Source of the DNA: an uncultured Rubrobacteraceae bacterium
GTDB taxonomy: Bacteria > Actinomycetota > Rubrobacteria > Rubrobacterales > Rubrobacteraceae
Assembly (NCBI GenBank): GCA_902806065.1
Contig: CADCVE010000062.1
Span: forward strand, 1-32,001
Direction: 5' to 3'
Length of the DNA: 32,001 nucleotides
Below the pieces are notes generated by a model. The model was not told the DNA's origin. It made no database searches and saw only the letters and a program-made list of their open reading frames with translations. The position numbers and the translations under genes were made by a program. Positions 6,929 to 14,623 of the stretch are shown in pieces; position 1 is the stretch's first letter, and every line of letters starts with the position of its first letter.

Positions 6929-7354
6929 GTGTCGGGTTTTCCACAATTAAGGAGCGTACGTATCGCGCGCATACTGGTTGCCGTAAAGCCACGCGTGTAC
7001 CGCGAGGTGCTAGCACTTTCACTACACCAACGCCGCCCGGAGGCTGAGGTGTTGCTCTGCCCCCCGGAGGCTCTCGACGGAGAGATAGGGCGCTTCAGGC
7101 CGCACCTGGTAGTTCTCGACGACAACGGCGCCGCCGCGCCGGACGGGATGTCGGGGGCTCTATACCGGGTCGAGATACTGCTCGGCGCTAGCATGGACGC
7201 CAGGATCAGCGTGGACGGGCGGGCCCGGGAGGTAAAGAATATCTGTATGGAGGACCTTCTCGCCGTGGTGGACGAGGCGAAGAAGAGGCAGAGTAGCAAC
7301 CCGTCCTGCCTCCGGGCTACGCCTCTTCTTCCTCCTCTTCGCCTATGTCACTGA
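6929..7354 (+). CDS. small protein, paralogue of the one at 3454
   Basis: 141 aa from GTG 6929. The N-terminus MSGFPQLRSVRIARILVAV parallels the copy at 3454 (MSDFHTLR, then RSVRI) but lacks about nine residues. Shared motifs are AVKPRVYREVLAL, PEAEVLLCPPEALDGEIGRF and SMDARISVDG. Unrecognised family, soluble, with no membrane segment. There is AAGGAG within the coding start region but no good codon after it, so the start may be leaderless or mis-set. The last 38 bp overlap the convergent response regulator gene; the tail (NPSCLRATPLLPPLRLCH) is unlike the paralogue and may be an acquired extension. Confidence 0.75.
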   Translation: MSGFPQLRSVRIARILVAVKPRVYREVLALSLHQRRPEAEVLLCPPEALDGEIGRFRPHLVVLDDNGAAAPDGMSGALYRVEILLGASMDARISVDGRAREVKNICMEDLLAVVDEAKKRQSSNPSCLRATPLLPPLRLCH

Positions 7355-7994
7355 TGGTGATCCACTCATTAAGAAGGGCTTGCCTCACGGCCTCGCCTCG
7401 CGATCCGACCTCCATCTTGTGGTAGACGTTCGAGAGGTGGCGCTTGACAGTGCCTTCGGTAAGGTGGACCCTGGTGGCTATCTGGCGGTTGGAGAGCCCA
7501 CGGGCGGCAAGCAGCAGGATCTCTAGCTCCCTGGCGGAGATGACTCCCTCGGCCCCTCCCTCGGCCTCCTCCAGCATCTCACGCGGCATCCCCACGACCA
7601 CGTTCCCTTCCTTAGGGTCGAAGACCGCGGCGCGTACCGTGGCGATGAGGTGTGTCGATGAGGCGCTCTTCAAGACGTAGCCGCTGGCCCCCAGCTTCCA
7701 GAGATCCCGTATGAAGGCGGGATCTTCGAACATGGTGACGACCACCACCTTGGGCGTGGGCTTGACCGCGCGCATCCGGTCTAGGGCCTCCTTAGCCTTC
7801 TCAAAGGGCATCTGCACCTGCATGATTACCACGTCGGGCTTCAACTCGCGGGCCAGCGCCACGGCCCCTTTATCGTTGGTCGTCTCCCCGACCACCTCCA
7901 AGCCCCCGTAAGAGGTCAGAAGCCCCGCCAGTCCCTCGCGGAACAGGGCGTGGTCGTCGGCCAGCAGCACCGTTGTCGGACGTTCTTGAGCCAT
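7317..7994 (-). CDS. NarL/LuxR-type response regulator lacking the phospho-acceptor Asp
   Basis: 225 aa. Receiver domain residues 8-125: acidic pair D13-D14 (LLADDHALFREGL), Thr87 (VVVVTMFED) and Lys109 (SGYVLKSAS) are all present. At the phosphorylation position, however, the motif reads PDVVIMQVQMP, with Gln59 where Asp is expected. The C-terminal LuxR helix-turn-helix (about 150-205: ISARELEILLLAARGLSNRQIA, LTEGTVKRHLSNVYHKM) is intact. A Glu-rich tail ends the protein. It is thus probably a phosphorylation-independent regulator. No histidine kinase is adjacent. It is divergent from the PhaC-like gene and overlaps the 3' end of the small gene at 6929. Confidence 0.9.
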   Translation of the reverse strand: MAQERPTTVLLADDHALFREGLAGLLTSYGGLEVVGETTNDKGAVALARELKPDVVIMQVQMPFEKAKEALDRMRAVKPTPKVVVVTMFEDPAFIRDLWKLGASGYVLKSASSTHLIATVRAAVFDPKEGNVVVGMPREMLEEAEGGAEGVISARELEILLLAARGLSNRQIATRVHLTEGTVKRHLSNVYHKMEVGSRGEAVRQALLNEWITISDIGEEEEEEA

Positions 7995-8095
7995 TTAGCC
8001 TAATCTAGCTTAAATCGACGACAAGGATGAACTTCTCGCAAGTCACGCAATGCCTCCATACAGTCAGAACGAGCATCGCAAATCTTAACACGCCG

Positions 8096-8116
8096 CCACT
8101 ACACACTTCGGTACAT
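8096..8116 (+). promoter_or_regulatory. CCAC TACACACT-N4-TACAT element, copy 4
   Basis: CCAC, TACACACT, TCGG, TACAT, 152 bp upstream of the PhaC-like gene. The next about 35 bp resemble those after the copy at 10139 (CTTTG followed by a GG/CC-rich region and a CTTT-CCG segment), so the two regulatory regions may be duplicates. Confidence 0.55.
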
Positions 8117-8267
8117 CTTTGATCCGAGGCGGCCTTCCGCGCTTTTCGAATGGGTCGCACTCGGTTATAAAGTCCGCTGCGCTAATAACAACGCGCAACG
8201 GGGAGGGCGTAGGACTCTCTCATATTGCTGCTCTCCCCACGATCCCCACGAGAAAGGAAGAGCAAGA

Positions 8268-9506
8268 ATGCCGAACGACTCGATGACACTATCACCGCGC
8301 AAGACCGAGGACCACGAGCCGGTCGCCAGGAGGCGAGCCCAGGCGGGTTTCAGCCTTGGTCCTCTAGGAATCCTCGACTACGATGGCCCGGAAACGATCC
8401 GCGCAAGAAAATACGCTACGGGCACGCACGTGCTCTTGGAGGAGATCGGGGTCAAAACCGGAGCTACGCCTATGGAGGTAGTGTGGACCAAGAACAAGGC
8501 TCGTCTCTACCGCTACCGGCGCGCCGACGGCGATGGCGGCGGGAAGAGACGAGCGGTCCCGATACTCCTGATCTACGGCTTCGTACTCAAGCCCTACATC
8601 CTGGACCTGGTGCCGGGCAACAGCCTGGTGGAGTGCCTGGTAGAGGAGGGCTTTGACGTCTACCTGCTCGACTTCGGAATCTCCGGTCCCACGGACGCGG
8701 GGTTGTCGATTGGGGACCTGATCCTGGACTACATGCACGGCGTGGTGGAGAAGGTCCTCGCCACCTCTGGCGCCGCCGAGATTAGCCTCTTAGGGCAGTC
8801 CCAGGGCGGTACGCTGTGCGCCATGTACGCCTCCCTGTTCCCCGACGGACCCCTCAAGAACCTCGTCCTGCTCTCCGCGCCCACGGAGTTCGCCCCTCTA
8901 AACCCTGGTCCCTTCGGAATGTGGACGTACGCGAGCCGCAACAGCGGGGCATTCTTCAACCCTGCGATAGTGCCGCAGTTTTTGGGTAATTTGCCGACGG
9001 ACTTTGCCAGCCAGGTCATTAGCTCCGCGGCCTCCTTGCAGGCTACCACTGTCAGCATGGTCGCCCGGCCCTTCGGCCGCGGATTGAGCGTTTATGATCC
9101 GGCGCTGCGGGAGGTAAGGGAGTTGGCCGAGCGGGACGTTTCCATGCGTTCTTGGCTGGCGGTGAGCAAGTGGGTCGACGACGCAGCTCCCTTCCCGGGC
9201 GAGACCTTCCGAAAGTGGGTGGGAGACTTCTACCAGCGCGACAAGCTCGTCAAGGGGCGGGTGAAGCTGCGCGGGCATAGGGTGAACCTCTCGAACATCC
9301 GGTGCTCCGTGCTCAACGTTTCGGGCAAGTGGGATTACGTCGTCCCACCCTCCCAGACCAAAGCCACGACGGCTCTCGCCTACGGCCCGGATCAGGAGTA
9401 CATCTCCCTGGACGCAGGGCATGTGGGTATGCTCGTTGGGCCAGCAGCCGTGGGCAGTCTCTGGCCTCGCCTCCGGAACTGGCTCGAACCTCGCTCGGGC
9501 CAATAG
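8268..9506 (+). CDS. PhaC-like alpha/beta hydrolase with Ser nucleophile
   Basis: 412 aa, ATG preceded by AAAGGAAG. The layout is that of class III poly(hydroxyalkanoate) synthase: PILLIYGFVLKPYILDLVPG, SLVECLVEEGFDVYLLDFG, then the nucleophile elbow GQSQGG (Ser178), Asp356 (GKWDYVVPP) and His385 (DAGHVGM). True PHA synthases use Cys at the elbow (G-x-C-x-G). Ser here suggests a hydrolase or depolymerase, or another acyltransferase, rather than polymer synthesis. No PhaE partner, phasin or PhaB gene is nearby. It is preceded by copy 4 of the recurring element and divergent from the unusual response regulator. Confidence 0.85.
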   Translation: MPNDSMTLSPRKTEDHEPVARRRAQAGFSLGPLGILDYDGPETIRARKYATGTHVLLEEIGVKTGATPMEVVWTKNKARLYRYRRADGDGGGKRRAVPILLIYGFVLKPYILDLVPGNSLVECLVEEGFDVYLLDFGISGPTDAGLSIGDLILDYMHGVVEKVLATSGAAEISLLGQSQGGTLCAMYASLFPDGPLKNLVLLSAPTEFAPLNPGPFGMWTYASRNSGAFFNPAIVPQFLGNLPTDFASQVISSAASLQATTVSMVARPFGRGLSVYDPALREVRELAERDVSMRSWLAVSKWVDDAAPFPGETFRKWVGDFYQRDKLVKGRVKLRGHRVNLSNIRCSVLNVSGKWDYVVPPSQTKATTALAYGPDQEYISLDAGHVGMLVGPAAVGSLWPRLRNWLEPRSGQ

Positions 9507-9529
9507 AGAGGTGGGCACAACGGGAGGAC

Positions 9530-10019
9530 AACCAGTGACCGTGGCTCTACTACCAACCCTTTAGCTCCGACATCACGATGGATGGCGGCGGCGCGTGCCC
9601 GGGGGAGCAAGCGGACAGACCGCCTGTTCGACGAGAGAGCATGGAGTCCGCCGCACAGTAGGACGAGCCGGGACCGTACCCCGCGCGTGATCCGCACCCG
9701 CTTCTTCGACGACTTACCGCTGAACCCCTGGAGGAGATTGAGGGTGCGCCAGGTGGTCTTCAGGCCAGCCAGCCTGCATCGGCCGCGCCATTGCGTCTGG
9801 ATTGGACTGTGGCCAATGCCGGCCTCTCTCGCCCGGCGCGATACACTGGAACGGTTTGGGGCGAACGATCCAGAGATGCTGGTAACCCGCCACGGCTGGG
9901 AGGCAACGGTGACGCAGCCCAGCGAGGAGGGGCGAAATCCTGGCGTGGCCCAAGCCGATGTGCTCCGGCAGGTTCCGGGCTTACCACAAAGCTTCCTGGT
10001 AACAACGCTCCGCTCGTGA
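9530..10019 (+). pseudogene. remnant of a TIGR00027-type SAM-dependent methyltransferase
   Basis: The frame encodes pieces of the leucine carboxyl methyltransferase-like family in correct order: WMAAARARGSKRTDRLFDE (start), VIRTRFFDDLPL and RVRQVV (motif I region), a scrambled segment where another frame gives APLRLDW (the GLD-x-RA-x-R region), and the C-terminal RHGWEATVTQPSEEG and VPGLPQSFLVTTLRS with a natural stop. About 100 or more central residues are missing (the family is about 280 aa), and no convincing start remains. The identification is by my recall of family patterns, and I believe it sound because five segments match in order. Confidence 0.65.
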
Positions 10020-10138
10020 GAGGGTTCAGGCCTGCTCCTCCCGCGGATTGCGCCGGGAACATCAGGGCATTACTGAGTTCGATATCTCCACGCCCCCTGT
10101 CGTACCGTCGATACGAGCACCGTATAATCCGACGCGTA

Positions 10139-10159
10139 CCACTACACACTTCGGTACAT
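10139..10159 (+). promoter_or_regulatory. CCAC TACACACT-N4-TACAT element, copy 5
   Basis: CCAC, TACACACT, TCGG, TACAT, 147 bp upstream of the ATG at 10306. It is identical over the 21 bp to copy 4, and continues with the same CTTTG. Confidence 0.55.
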
Positions 10160-10305
10160 CTTTGGTCTAAGACGACCTTTCGGACTTTCCGAGACAGCAG
10201 CGGTGTATTAAGGTATTTCTTGGCACTAGTCACAATGCGGCGGCTGAAGTATTGGATAAGCCGTGATCCTCGCGGGACAATCGTCTCAGAGAAAGGCGAG
10301 CAAAG

Positions 10306-10526
10306 ATGCTGAAGAACAGGTTGGCGCGACCACCGTACCTCGCCGCCTCTTACTGGCTTATCGAGAAGCACGAGGCCGGAAGGACAAAGCTGCCCCCGTT
10401 CACCTGGAGAGCGGAGGAGAAGCCCTGCCAGTCTTCAGTTGGGCGGAAGAAGCCGGGATGTTCATCAGTTTCGGCGAGTTCGACGCGCCCGCGGCCAGGG
10501 CGGCGATGTCTCAGGAAGGGCCGTAA
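10306..10526 (+). pseudogene. frameshifted small protein gene upstream of the desaturase
   Basis: ATG 10306 follows GAGAAAGG and starts MLKNRLARPPYLAASYWLIE in one frame. From about 10385 the protein-like sequence continues in the neighbouring frame (KAAPVHLESGGEALPVFSWA, EEAGMFISFGEF) to a stop at 10526. The two halves read as one small soluble protein with a single-base shift in the run GGAAGGACAAAG. I cannot name the family. It stands between copy 5 of the recurring element and the desaturase and may once have been co-transcribed with it. Confidence 0.45.
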
Positions 10527-10632
10527 AGAGGCGTAGAGCCGACGTCCGGCGCTGCGCAATCAGATGGGCTACGTGCTCAAGAAAAGTACAAGCAGACGCC
10601 GGGCGGAGTCCGGCGCAGGCATTGGAGGTATA

Positions 10633-11454
10633 TTGAAGTATCTAAAGGCAGTGTTGGTGGGGTTGGGGCTTGCGCAGTTGGCTACCCTGATCACTACCAT
10701 CTACCTACACCGGGTCCTCTCGCACAAGGCCATCCGGCTCCACCCGGCGCTAACGATGTTCATGCGCGTGGGGACGTGGATGCTCACGAGCATATCGCCC
10801 CGCGAGTGGGTCGCCGTCCACCGCAAGCACCACAACTTTAGCGACGTAGAAGGAGACCCGCACAGTCCCCACGTCGAGGGGTACTGGAAGATAATGCTTG
10901 CCAACGTCTACTACTACCGTCGCGAGGCGAATCAGGACGATACCATGGAGAAGTACGCCGCCGACCTCCCCTTCGACCGCCTGGACGAGAAGCTCTTGAG
11001 AAACGGTACCCTCGGGTTCTCGCTGACCGGTGTGATCCTGACGCTCCTCATGGGCTTCAAGCCTGGTCTGGTGGCGTTGTCCACGCTAGCGAGCGTATAC
11101 CTGACACTGAACGCTGCGATCAACGGCGCGGGCCACACCTTCGGCTACAAGAGCTTCGAGAACGACGCGACCAACCTCAAGCTGCTGGCGCTCATCACCT
11201 TTGGCGAGGGACTGCACAACAATCACCACGCCCGCCCGGCCTCGCCCAAGCTCTCCGCCTTCGAGGGCGAGATCGACCCGGCCTGGCCCGTCATCCGGCT
11301 TCTGCAAAAGGTCCGGCTCGCCGAGGTCCTCACAAAGGCCAATGAGGGCTGGGAGAACCACCGCCGCCGCCTCCCCGAACCGACCATAGTGCGCCCCGGC
11401 GCCGGCATCGCCACCGCCGAGGCCAACTCTTCTACAAAGAAATCAGCTGCCTAG
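10633..11454 (+). CDS. membrane fatty acid desaturase (delta-9 acyl-CoA/lipid type)
   Basis: 273 aa from TTG 10633 (GGAGG at 10624-10628). An ATG at 10564 in the same frame adds 23 polar residues that family members usually lack. All three His boxes are present: HRVLSH, HRKHH and HNNHH. Hydrophobic helices lie at about residues 3-25 and 135-175. It should use a di-iron centre, with O2 and an electron donor, to introduce a cis double bond into acyl chains, adjusting membrane fluidity. No ferredoxin or reductase is adjacent. It probably belongs to the transcription unit headed by copy 5 of the recurring element. Confidence 0.9.
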   Translation: MKYLKAVLVGLGLAQLATLITTIYLHRVLSHKAIRLHPALTMFMRVGTWMLTSISPREWVAVHRKHHNFSDVEGDPHSPHVEGYWKIMLANVYYYRREANQDDTMEKYAADLPFDRLDEKLLRNGTLGFSLTGVILTLLMGFKPGLVALSTLASVYLTLNAAINGAGHTFGYKSFENDATNLKLLALITFGEGLHNNHHARPASPKLSAFEGEIDPAWPVIRLLQKVRLAEVLTKANEGWENHRRRLPEPTIVRPGAGIATAEANSSTKKSAA

Positions 11455-11539
11455 CAGCAAGTAAAGCAGCCCCTTCCAGCCGTGCATCCAGTTGCCCGCC
11501 TGGTCGAGACCTCGGCTCCGCGAGCCGTCCACAAGTCCA
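11455..11539. other. short spacer after the desaturase
   Basis: Nothing recognisable; it leads into the regulator remnant. Confidence 0.3.
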
Positions 11540-11683
11540 GCAGACACTTCTTGGCGCTCTCCCGCCGGGAAGTGCAGATCCTGCGACTGGTGGCCTGCGG
11601 AGTCGGTAACAGAGAAACTCGGGGGCAATACCCGGGGCGAGGCTGTAAACAGGGCGGTTTCGGAGGGTTGTATCTCCTCCTGA
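11540..11683 (+). pseudogene. remnant of a LuxR/NarL-type response regulator (HTH end only)
   Basis: One frame encodes LALSRREVQILRLVACGVGN, the first helices of a LuxR DNA-binding domain. One base later in phase another frame encodes EKLGGNTRGEAVNRAVSEG and a stop, the usual C-terminal end of such regulators (compare the gene at 7317). The recognition-helix segment between them (about 20 residues) and the whole receiver domain are gone, so this is a doubly broken fragment. Its parent gene is not in the window. Confidence 0.6.
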
Positions 11684-11792
11684 GAGATTGCCAAGGACGA
11701 GTAGAGCAGCCTTAGATCAGAGCGCCCTCACACGCGACCACAACGAACCCAGTAAGGTTTTTGGTTGGCGTTCTGGCGCTGTGCCGCGGACC

Positions 11793-13808
11793 TCAACCAC
11801 CTTCGTTTCGTTTGTCCCTGGCAACTCCCCCAGCGGGACCAAAGAGATCCAGCGCAATAGCCAGTACCTCTCGCGGATCCTGAATTATGCTGTCAGCCTC
11901 CTGTTTCTCCTCGCCGGACCCAGCCGCTCCCACCCCCCGCTCCGGCGCCGCCGCGAAATCTGGCCCTTCGGCCTCTAGCGGCGGCGCCTCCTCTAACAGC
12001 GGCGCCTCCTCGGGCCACGGCGCTTCCTCTGGATCGACTTCGACTGTGTCCGGCGGCGACGGCGACCGCTCACGGACGGGCATAGCGCTATCGTTAGCGC
12101 CCTCCGCGGAGATTCCCGCCGCAGAGACTTCCGTGACGGCCGGTCCATCCGTTCCAGCCACGTGGAACTCCAGCCGCGGGCGGGCACCGAGACGCTCTTC
12201 CAACACCTTTCCCAAAGCTTCCCTATGTTGCGGTTTGTCGACTTCTCTGAGGTAGAAGTCCTGTTCCTGAGAGAACGCGACCGTCAAGAGCCCACCTTCG
12301 AAACCGACCGGTCGAGCTCCACCCTCCTTCAGGTAAGCGGCGGTGAGGGCCTGCTTGCGGTCCTTCAAATCCTGCATAACCTGCTCCCACTGCGCTGCCA
12401 CGGTCCTGACCGTCCTGTCGCGCCCATCTCCGCGCTCCGGACCATGCTCCAGTCCGCTCTCCTCCGGCTCTCCGTCTCCGAGATCCCCTCCAGCATGACG
12501 CGCGGCTTCCGGCGCCACGGCTTCCGCGGGTGTGGCCTGTTTTGCGGTCTCGGAATCTCTCTCTCCCGCGTGTAACGGCACAATTGCGGCCTGTCTGGCG
12601 TCCGGGAACCCTGCCTCTTCCGTGCGCGGCGGCGGTACGACGGCAGCGGCCCCTCCGTTGGCGAGGGCGTTCTCCAGGGTTTCGAGACGGCTCAGGAGGA
12701 CGTCTATGGAGGGTTCGGTATAGTCGCGGGCGAGCTTCATGAAGGTCAGCTCCAGCTCCAGCTTTGGGTCGCCACCGCGTTTGGCGCGGGAGAGGGCGTC
12801 GCCTAGGGCTTCGATCACACGCACTACCTCGGCGGTCGGGATGCGCGAGGCCTGCTCTTCGAGGCCGGCCCGCTCCTCGTTTCCGACCTCGGCTAGCGCG
12901 ACCTCGGGGGCGTGCGGCAGGAGCATGAGGCGCCTGAGGTGTGAGATCAACTCGCCGGCGAAGCGCGAGAGGTCCTTCCCCTCATTCTGCAGCCTGTCCA
13001 CGACGCGCAGGGCGTCCGCCACCCGCCGCTGGTACAGCGCGTCCGTCGTCTCCAGAAGCGCCTCGGACCCGACACTGCCCAGTAGCTCCAGGACACGCGC
13101 GGCGGTTATAGGACCGTCGGCGAACGACGCCAGCTGGTCCAAAAGGCCCTCGGCGTCCCGGAAAGAGCCGCGAGCCTCGCGGGAGATCAGGGTGAGCGCC
13201 GCCGGCTCGGCCTCTATCTCCTCCGCGTCGGCGATCTCACGCAGCTTCTCCGACAAGAGCGCGACGCCGGGCCTGCGGAAGTCGAAGCTCTGGCAGCGGC
13301 TGATGATCGTGGGCAATACCTTGTGCTTCTCGGTCGTCGCCAGCACAAAGACTACGTGCTCGGGCGGTTCTTCGAGCATCTTCAGGAGAGCGTTGAACGC
13401 TTCGGTGGTGAGCATGTGGACTTCGTCGATAATGTAGACCTTCATGCGGCCCTGCGAGGGCGCGAGGTTCACCTTGTCTCTGAGGTCCCGGATCTCATCT
13501 ATCCCCCGGTTGGATGCCGCGTCCATCTCCAGCACGTCCATCGAGGAGTTGTTGACGATAGCCCGGCAACTCTCGCAAGTCCCGTCCGGCTCCGGCGTCG
13601 GCCCGTCGCTCGCCTGACAGTTCAGGCCCATCGCGAACACCTTCGCCGTGCTCGTCTTACCCGTCCCCCTGGGTCCCGAGAAGAGGTAGGCATGGGCGAC
13701 GCGGTTCGTCTCCAGGGCGCGGCGGAGGGTGCGTATCACCGGTTCCTGTCCGGCTACGGCATCGAAGGTACGGGGACGCCACTTGCGGTAGAGCGAGACG
13801 TGGCGCAT
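11793..13808 (-). CDS. dnaX: DNA polymerase III subunits gamma/tau
   Basis: 671 aa, clamp-loader ATPase. It begins HVSLYRKWRPRTFDAVAGQE. Walker A is GPRGTGKTS (45-53) and Walker B VYIIDEVH (124-131), followed by LLKMLEEPPEHVVFVLATTE and the arginine-finger motif SRCQSFDF. The zinc module has Cys64, Cys78 and Cys81, but the expected second Cys is Asp75. Domain III follows to about 370. Then comes a long, acidic Pro/Glu/Ala-rich linker and a tau-type C-terminal domain. No frameshift signal for a short gamma form was looked for in detail. The large SRP RNA lies about 80 bp upstream on the same strand, a conserved neighbourhood in Gram-positive bacteria. Confidence 0.96.
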   Translation of the reverse strand: MRHVSLYRKWRPRTFDAVAGQEPVIRTLRRALETNRVAHAYLFSGPRGTGKTSTAKVFAMGLNCQASDGPTPEPDGTCESCRAIVNNSSMDVLEMDAASNRGIDEIRDLRDKVNLAPSQGRMKVYIIDEVHMLTTEAFNALLKMLEEPPEHVVFVLATTEKHKVLPTIISRCQSFDFRRPGVALLSEKLREIADAEEIEAEPAALTLISREARGSFRDAEGLLDQLASFADGPITAARVLELLGSVGSEALLETTDALYQRRVADALRVVDRLQNEGKDLSRFAGELISHLRRLMLLPHAPEVALAEVGNEERAGLEEQASRIPTAEVVRVIEALGDALSRAKRGGDPKLELELTFMKLARDYTEPSIDVLLSRLETLENALANGGAAAVVPPPRTEEAGFPDARQAAIVPLHAGERDSETAKQATPAEAVAPEAARHAGGDLGDGEPEESGLEHGPERGDGRDRTVRTVAAQWEQVMQDLKDRKQALTAAYLKEGGARPVGFEGGLLTVAFSQEQDFYLREVDKPQHREALGKVLEERLGARPRLEFHVAGTDGPAVTEVSAAGISAEGANDSAMPVRERSPSPPDTVEVDPEEAPWPEEAPLLEEAPPLEAEGPDFAAAPERGVGAAGSGEEKQEADSIIQDPREVLAIALDLFGPAGGVARDKRNEGG

Positions 13809-13888
13809 ATCTATAGGGTGATCTCCCGAAAATTCCTCACGCCGTTAGTATAGCGGAGGCTCCTCCGAGAGAAACAGGCAAAAGCAAA

Positions 13889-14160
13889 TGCCGCGCACCC
13901 CGCCTTCGACGGGCTCGAACCCGGCGAACTCCCGGCCGTCGGCTCCGGTCCAGCTACCCCGATAGCACATGAGATAACCCGCTTAGTGCTGCTGCCTCCC
14001 GGCCCTGACACGATTCGCGGGGTCTCATTGCCCGAGACCAGACCATCAACGCTTTCGTCACCGGTTTCAACCGAACCCGGGCCGCCTCAGGCGGGGATCT
14101 AGGCCCTGGTATGCGAATTCCAGGTTACAGGGCATCGCCAGCTCCCCGCTTAGCGCGGCG
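13889..14160 (-). ncRNA. ffs: large bacterial SRP RNA with Alu domain (4.5S/scRNA type)
   Basis: On the minus strand the region matches the conserved parts of the Bacillus-type 270-nt SRP RNA in order: 5' GCTAAGCGGGGAG and TGCCCTGTAACCTG with ACCAGGGCC (Alu domain), then the apical S-domain loop GTCAGGGCCGGGAGGCAGCA followed by CACTAAGCGGG, TCTCATGTGCTATCGGGGT, and a 3' end GGTGCGCGGC. The 5' GCCGCGC pairs with the 3' GCGCGGC, setting the ends near 14160 and 13889 (about 272 nt). It binds Ffh to target nascent membrane proteins. Exact ends are inferred from pairing. Confidence 0.88.
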
Positions 14161-14623
14161 AAGCTTAGTTTACCAAAGGAAAATACAAAAGGAAGGATGT
14201 AGCCGACCACCCTCTTACTACGACTAGAGATCAGTACAAGATGCCCGAGAGAACCCCTGCTCTACTGCTCTGTATCGGATAATCGCAGCGATAGGGATTG
14301 CGAGGAAGCTAAAACGCGGTCACAGCGAAGAAAATCGCTTTCGAGCGATACTTCAATCCCGCCGCCGCTGCTCGGCTACTCGCCGACCTCACCCTCATCC
14401 CACCGCGAGATGGATACCGTCCGGTGGCCATCTCTTACCACCAGCAGAGCCGTGCCACACGAAAGAGCGAGTGCGTATCCAGGCTTCGGGAACCAAAACG
14501 AGGTCACTCACGGCGTCCTCCTTTGGCGCGGTTCCCAAATCCATTCCTCACTATCTCTTGCCCTCTTCCGTGAAGTCGACGGTCAGCCAGCGGTTGTCGT
14601 AGGTGGTGGTTGATCTACACACG
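14161..14623 (-). other. gap with SRP RNA upstream region and small coding fragments
   Basis: 14161-14300 is A/T-richer and should hold the SRP RNA promoter. On the minus strand a 38-codon frame (14395-14511) has GTG behind GGAGGA (MSDLVLVPEAWIRTRSF), and right after the MFS stop an open frame gives TTTYDNRWLTVDFTEEGKR with a TAG near 14551. The latter reads like the tail of a lost gene. I recognise neither. Confidence 0.3.

Noticed and set aside
9760-10371. 203-codon minus-strand frame
   Set aside because: No ribosome site or family; it lies opposite the methyltransferase remnant, whose plus-strand segments match a family.
13900-13925. tRNA T-arm at GGGTTCGAGCCC
   Set aside because: Pairing fails for a T-stem and the sequence lies within the SRP RNA 3' part.
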